Positions 18,409-23,441 of a stretch of 23,441 nucleotides of DNA are shown in pieces. Made by a program: the position numbers and the translations under genes. Source of the DNA: Symbiodinium natans (Eukaryota; Sar; Dinophyceae; Suessiales; Symbiodiniaceae). The stretch spans positions 117,501 to 140,941 of the forward strand of contig CAJNDS010000179.1 in NCBI GenBank assembly GCA_905221605.1. The letters run 5' to 3'. Below the pieces are notes generated by a model. That model did no database searches and was not told the origin of the DNA. It saw nothing but the letters and a program-made list of their open reading frames with translations. Numbering within the stretch: the stretch's first letter is position 1; every line of letters begins with the position of its first letter.

Positions 18409-20943
18409 CAGAAAAGCGCGACGAACAGCGAAGGCGCAAGCCAAAGCTGCTGCCAAAAGGGTCAAGAGTGACAGATGGCGGAAAGACTGGCAGGATTCAG
18501 AAGCAATCTGCAACTTCACGGCCGGATGCTGGACCGGCCAGGAGTTCTCAGCACCGTCAGCTACAAACAACCTGGGCGGCATCTGCGGCCACTGCATTGT
18601 GGCAGCCGGGGAGCGGATCTGGTGCCTCGGCGGCTGGCGGGAGGAACGTGAAGACCGTGAGGCACGTGCACCTTCGCGGTCTCGAAGAATGTCAGTTTGG
18701 GAGCTTCGCCTCGAGTCCAAGTCCTGGATGGATGTGACCCCCGATGGCGACGGCGACGGCTTCCCGTGCTGGAGATGGGGACACTCGAGCTGCTTGGTTC
18801 CAGGCAGAAGCAGACCCAGCAGATCACAGACAAAGCTCTGGCTTGCTGGGGGCTTCAACAGCCACTGCAATCTCAATGATGTTTGGCGCTTCTGCCCCAA
18901 GGAGGGCACATTCTCAACGGTGGCCTCAGAAGTGTGCAACCTGCCCTACCACGCGGCTTACCATTCATTGGTCTTTGACGATGTGGCACAACAGCTGTTT
19001 CTGTTTGGTGGTCAGTGCTGCGTGGGAGGACCCTATCGTTTTTTTGATTGTGGCTTGTTCTGCACAGAGACTACAGTAGCGTAGCAGATGTTTGCAGCAT
19101 CTGCAGGTCTGCCCGTGCCAGTTCGTTTGAGAAATTTTGAGAACAAATGACTTCCGACAACCCAAGGCGTGATCACTCATCAGCTGCTGCGCCCAATGTC
19201 TGGCTGGCAGGCCGGTGGCAGAAAATGCGGAGTTCAGTAGTGACTGAGCAATCATTGCAGATTGTGGAATGTCTATAGCGGGGCGGGCTGTTCAGAGTCC
19301 TCCAACAGTGCAAGCGGATCTGGCGAGAATGTGCAGGTGGTGCGTGTACAAGGACCGCGCCCAGCGGCACGAGCTCAACATGCAGCAGTGCCACAGCTGA
19401 CATCTGAAAGCAGAGCTGTCACAGCATGACATCAGCATGACACATCATGACAACGTGCCTCCGCCGTGCTGCGCAGGTGATGACCATGTCTGGGCTCATG
19501 GTTGTCTACGGTGGCGGAAACACGACTCGAACCTTCCGAGACGTGGGCCTGCCCAGTACCGTTAAGAACGAAGCGAACACGTGTCGGGCAATGTGCAAGG
19601 CAATGCCCGGGGCATAGTGGATTAGTGGCAAAAATGTGGTGATAGTGATCATATGACGTCAGGTCTGGACACTGCACCCCCGAAGCACAGCACCGTACTG
19701 GTCAGAGGTTGGGTTTGGGCCTGGGTGCCACCACGGGCCTGTGACCACCGGGTGCTGGGTGCTGTGATGTGCTGTGATGTGCTGTGACAGGTCAAGATAT
19801 GCGGGCGCATCAGACCTTGGGTATCTTTGCAGCTGAAGCACCGAGATTTTCATGCCGCCCCTGTCACGCTTGTGGCACCTTTTCCACCTTATGCCCAACG
19901 ACTGGAGCGTGCTGCTGCCTAAGAGGGCCTAACATGGTTGGACTGCCGCAGCCACTTCTGTCGACTGGGGGCTTGGCCAGCTTTGTCGTAGCACAGGAGG
20001 TTAAGTAGTCGGTGGTTGCGCAACACTGTTTTACGGCCCATCATTCTGCTGCCGCCTGCCATGCACGAGCCAGCTGACCTGCATCACGAGTCTTTTGCTT
20101 CCGCTGCTTGCCTTGAACTACTTGGATTACCGACTCAGCTTTCCACCGCAAGCAAAGCAACAAGAATCCCTGGCAGGTGCTGACCAAGCTTGTGGCTGCC
20201 CACGGCCGGGAACTGCAGGTACAACTCGATCAGGGTTGGTCATGGTCAGTCTGAGGATGATCTGTAACAGAAACTCCGGCAACCAGGATTGGTTCAAGGG
20301 TGGAAATTGTTCCCTCCTTTTTTCAGTTCACCTCATTTGGTTGGGGTTTATCAAGTTAAGGCATCAGGGTCTCCCGGTCTTGCGGCTTTTGAGATCTTTT
20401 GAGAAGGTTTGGGGCCACACAAACAGTTCACACCCCCAAATAGAAGACACAGAGCGCAACACAAAGGCCACCTCTTGAACCGCTGCCTTATTCTGGGGCT
20501 GCAGACTGCTGTTTGGAGTACTTTGTGGGGATTTAGGTACGGCTTAGGCTTCTGGTTTTGCTTCAACGACTGCTAGCTTCCCATCATGCAGATTTGGCAG
20601 GAACTCAGGGAGCGTTTCGAGGCCAAAGCTGGTCCGCTGGTCTCAGCACGATCTCTCCGAGAGGCTGTGCACCGATGCTCCTGTTCACGTCGTTTAACAC
20701 TGACCTATTCCCTGCATCCAGGAGTCTGGCATTCATAGCTGTGGTGACATTGCAGAAGAGCTGGCACCAGATGAAGTAAATCTGTTTGCAAGCATGGGAC
20801 AGAGGCTCAGCCGCAAGAAGGCGCACAGTCGGCAGCAGTCCTTGCGATTCAGGCATGTGTGTCGGCTCTTGCAGATAGCTGGCTGGAACCGTAGCTACAT
20901 GGCCGGCACACCGAGTAAACGATCAGAGCTTGCACGGCAATAA
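18404..20943 (+). CDS. Kelch-repeat protein, 8 exons proposed
   Basis: Proposed exons: 18404-19052, 19142-19214, 19261-19387, 19477-19542, 19846-19906, 20139-20218, 20592-20663, 20722-20943; total 1350 nt, 449 residues plus TAA, all phases consistent. Residues 1-25 are Lys/Arg/Ala-rich (GRKARRTAKAQAKAAAKR), NLS-like. Kelch blades follow: ICGHCIVAAGERIWCLGG, RWGHSSCLV...LWLAGGFN.HCNLNDVWRF, AYHSLVFDD...LFLFGGQ, RRDHSSAAAPNVWLAG, and GPRPAARAQHAA joined to VMTMSGLMVVYGGGN. About five blades suggest a beta-propeller, a protein-binding fold. The C-terminal ~140 residues look helical and basic (FHRKQSNKNPWQVLTKL, IWQELRERFEAKAGPL, IHSCGDIAEELAPDEV) with no family I recognise. Joins around exons 5 and 6 are the weakest. 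An alternative 3' end is given at 21151-21556. Confidence 0.7.
19760..19787. repeat. Tandem repeat TGCTGTGATG, about 3 copies
   Basis: A short direct repeat in the proposed kelch intron 19543-19845. A similar, looser TGTAATGTGC repeat lies at 2676-2709. Confidence 0.85.
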
Positions 20944-21150
20944 GTCAATCTGAGTTCGTGTTGAAAGGGTGTTTTCATGTCACGAAAGCTAGCAACCTGA
21001 TGGGTATACAGGGCCCCCGGAGGCTCCGCCACGAAACGCAGCAAACCCGGTCGGTTTCCGGGTGGCGAACACAGGTTTTGGGGAAACGGGCTGGCGTTCA
21101 TTTCTTTCGTATATTGGGTGCAAATGAACGCCGTTTTCTGTGGATCCCAG

Positions 21151-21556
21151 GCCCTAGAAAAGCCCCCCAAGTCCCCCAAGAAAAGACTCAGAAGCCTTGA
21201 TGTTGATTTGAGTCTGGCGTCCCTCAAAGCTGGATTGGACAGACTTCAGACTTCGCCTGGTGAGTGCAACATCTGTTGTGGTGTCATGCGCTTCAAAAAA
21301 GAGCCCTCCGGAAGATGCTAACAGAAAAGCCCCCGAAGAAAAGACTCAGAAGCCTTGATGTTGACTTGAGTCCGGCGTCCCTCAAAGCTGGATTGGACAG
21401 GTTCCCCTGGTGAGTGCAACATCTGTTGTGGTGTCATGTGTTTCAAAAAAGAGCCCTCCGGAAGATGCTAAAACACCGCAGAGCAAAGCAACACACCAAC
21501 ACATTGCCAGAAGGAATGCCACGTCAATATTGGCACCTGCGCCAGAAAAAAGGTGA
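21151..21556 (+). CDS. Three basic exons with a tandem exon duplication; possible true 3' end of kelch gene
   Basis: Exons 21151-21259, 21325-21409 and 21484-21556 join in phase and end at a TGA (21554-21556). Exons 1 and 2 are near-copies: both encode KKRLRSLDVDLS.ASLKAGLDR. The donors are canonical GTGAGT, and the first acceptor is gctaacag. The first exon begins in phase 0 after cccag. If kelch exon 8 is cut at the GC donor after AAGAAG (20820, phase 0), the result runs RLSRKK into ALEKPPKSPKKRLRS, a continuous basic stretch, and the protein becomes 497 residues. Otherwise these exons belong to a separate small gene. The function of the KKRLRSLD motif is unknown. Confidence 0.5.
21157..21473 (+). 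repeat. Tandem duplication of an exon plus its intron (~150-167 bp units)
   Basis: Unit 1 (21157-21323) and unit 2 (21324-about 21473) both run from GAAAAGCCCCC through the coding part, GTGAGTGCAACATCTGTTG and on to GGAAGATGCTAA. They differ by a few substitutions, a 9-nt difference near the start (AAGTCCCCC present only in unit 1) and a short difference before the donor. High identity in the intron half shows a recent event. Confidence 0.95.
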
Positions 21557-21637
21557 CACGACCTGCTGCCTTTGTGTGTGTGCTTGTCCTTCTGCGTAGT
21601 TGATGCCATGTTGACGGAAGCTCTTCCGTGGGGGTAC

Positions 21638-22067
21638 CTTAACTAGCTTTCGTCCCAGGCCCTCACCCCCAAGTTTTGCATTTTTCTGGAGGACTCCACG
21701 TGACGGAGCAGCGATCCAACCTCTAGCTTCTCCTGCAAAGAACGAGTCTTGGGGCAGCTCGCCTGTGCTTTCCAGTATCGTTACTGGGTACATGGCTGAT
21801 CCGTTTCCATGTGCCGCTCTTTGTACGCATTGCTCAACATCTTGATGTGATATGCATGTGATGTCGAGGACCCCGATCAGAGCCTCAGCCATTTGGTCTT
21901 CCGGCGTGGAGCGAGGCTCTGAAAGAATCTGCAGCGCCTGAAACCACAAACACGGCTGAGGGTGAAGATGTTGCCTGGCAGCATAGCAGGACCAAGCATC
22001 ATTAGTGGTGATTGCCTGGGTTTCGGTACTGGTTCGACATTTGGGCTGCCAGCTTCTGCTTCGCTCA
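21638..22067 (-). CDS. Unrecognised minus-strand gene fragment, two exons
   Basis: On the minus strand an exon 22067-22030 (SEAEAGSPNVEP) ends at a GT donor (gtaccg). It joins in phase 0 to 21937-21638, which starts ALQILSEPRSTPEDQMAEAL and contains VLDITCISHQDVEQCVQR and GELPQDSFFAGEARGW. A GT donor after CTAGTTAAG closes it, or the frame runs on to 21524. The composition is protein-like (acidic/polar, few rare residues) but I recognise no family. It converges on the plus-strand exons ending at 21556. Upstream minus-strand pieces may exist at 22758-22640 (WPPTKREEAASQVARSL) and 22917-22840 (STLKDWVNPKRRILHF). Confidence 0.35.
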
Positions 22068-23441
22068 CTGCAAAGGAGTCTTTGTGCAGGCGTACTCGCC
22101 TTTGTTACCTGTTGGGCAGGGAGGCAATATTTTAAAATGTCTCTCAATCTCCATGGTAGTCGCGGGTTAAGCCTTCAAGCTTAAGCATGCCTCAGCTGCG
22201 AGCTATAGAATTTGTGAAAGTATTGAATGCCTGAGGTATTTCTTGCACCTTCAGCACAAACTGATGAGCAGTTCGAGCCGTTTGTCTGCAAAGCTCCTGC
22301 ATTTGCAGTTGCCTTGATGGAGGCAGAGTGGTGCACAATGAGCTCCCAAGTCTACGCAGAAATGTTAAGTACGCAGCATGACACAGCCGTGGGTGGGGTC
22401 GGGAAGAGGGAGAGGGCAGTGAATTGAGTAGCTGAGGCCTTGGCGCAGGACAAGGTCGAGGTCATCGGAGCGACAGGACGGAGAGTTGCTTGAATGGACT
22501 CTGAGGCTTGCTGAGCCTTGGCAGGAGAACAGAGTGGCAAGAATGAGACAGGCTGGAGCGCATTGCCTTTGTAGAATCAAGCTGCCTTGTTGCCTTGAGA
22601 TTGTAACTTGCCAGCACAGGTTGATCAATCCTTCTAGCCATTGTAGTCGGAATGCAAGCGGTCACAGCTGATGCAAGACTCCTTGCAACCTGACTGGCTG
22701 CTTCTTCGCGCTTTGTCGGAGGCCATTGCTGAGCATCAAAGCCAAGTGAAAAAGGCAACAGCCGGAAGGAGCTCGAACATTGTTACATAGTCTTCTTCTT
22801 GCAAAATGCACTGCAGATCACTGTAGATTCCGGAGGCTGACTTGTCTGAAGTGCAGGATGCGGCGCTTTGGGTTGACCCAGTCCTTCAAGGTGGATTGTG
22901 CAGACGGCATCAGCTTAAAGTGCATCGTTCTGCCCGGGGCTCAATGTGTGTCACAGGCGCACGTGCTCGACATGTCTTGTTGCCTGGCTGAGGCATCCCA
23001 TGTTTGACACGGTCGCTGCAGACGCTTGTCTAACACACCTCGCCCATACCGCATCAGCTACTCGTACCTGCTTACTAATGCTTGCATGCTCGGGCACCAA
23101 GGTCATGATCATCGTAAACTCAATTCTTATGGGATGGGAAACGGAAGCGCTGACAACGAACATCACGATCCCCGGACTTTTGTTGCTTCGTGAAGCCTCG
23201 TGCTTGTGTAGATTCAGCTTCGCTTGCGCTTGAGCTTGGACTAGCCGATGGCACAGACGCAGATGAAGGGCCTTGAGAGTTTTAACCAAGGATGCCAGGG
23301 TCATTGGAAGTGATGATGATCCTGTGCCACTTAGCAGATCTTACGCAATGCCATGCAAACATGATAAAGCCATTTCGTCTTCGTCTTCAAAGGCAACATC
23401 TATTTTTGCTTGGTGGCGCCCTGAGAGCTTCCGTTTCCTCC
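22068..23441. other. Right end: no firm gene
   Basis: Short coding-like pieces occur on the minus strand (22758-22640 and 22917-22840) and on the plus strand (TDEQFEPFVCKAPAFAVALMEAEW at 22261-22335 in two overlapping fragments; PYRISYSYLL at about 23,044-23,075). None can be joined or named with confidence. No repeats or RNA genes stand out. Confidence 0.3.

Noticed and set aside
19610-19680. tRNA A-box-like text gcatagtggattagtggc
   Set aside because: No B box at the right distance and no cloverleaf pairing.
20895-21227. 110-codon minus frame over the kelch 3' region
   Set aside because: Antisense shadow of supported plus-strand exons 20722-20943 and 21151-21259.
1-23441. CRISPR array, bacterial operon or phage content
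   Set aside because: No regularly spaced repeats with unique spacers and no ribosome-binding-site-led frames. The gene structure is clearly intron-rich and eukaryotic.

Overview
This window looks like nuclear DNA from a dinoflagellate, most like a Symbiodiniaceae-type genome. No long open reading frame matches a whole gene. Recognisable proteins appear only when 19-220 nt pieces are joined across introns of about 45-330 nt, and most of these introns begin with GC or GA instead of GT. Nearly all acceptors read AG followed by G. That splice-site mix is a known dinoflagellate trait. Simple-sequence tracts, poly-G runs and degenerate TTTAGGG-like telomere repeats fit the same assignment. The organism call is inference; no rRNA, tRNA or spliced-leader gene was found.

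Layout. 1-7.8 kb: no recognisable gene; scattered low-confidence coding-like stretches, a degenerate telomere-like stretch (about 5.18-5.45 kb), a GC-rich degenerate repeat (5.46-5.64 kb), a cluster of hairpin-forming repeats (6.06-6.28 kb) and a pyrimidine tract (6.91-6.97 kb). 7.86-12.1 kb, plus strand: a protein phosphatase 1 (PP1) catalytic-subunit gene that I could rebuild exon by exon: 18 exons, 960 nt, 319 residues, all phases consistent, all catalytic motifs present. Its 1.68 kb second intron holds a CT tract and an AT-rich island bounded by inverted repeats. 12.9-17.8 kb, plus strand: pieces of a large extracellular-type protein with PKD/REJ (polycystin-like) signatures, only partly rebuilt. 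18.4-20.9 kb, plus strand: a kelch-repeat gene, rebuilt as eight exons (449 residues). 21.15-21.56 kb, plus strand: three small basic exons, two of which are a tandem duplication of exon plus intron; they may be the true 3' end of the kelch gene. 21.6-22.07 kb, minus strand: an unrecognised convergent gene fragment.

The three main genes share the plus strand, as expected for dinoflagellate unidirectional gene clusters. No metabolic or operon link between them is visible: a phosphatase, a cell-surface or channel-type protein and a kelch adaptor-type protein. All exon joins are my reading of the sequence and were not checked against transcripts.
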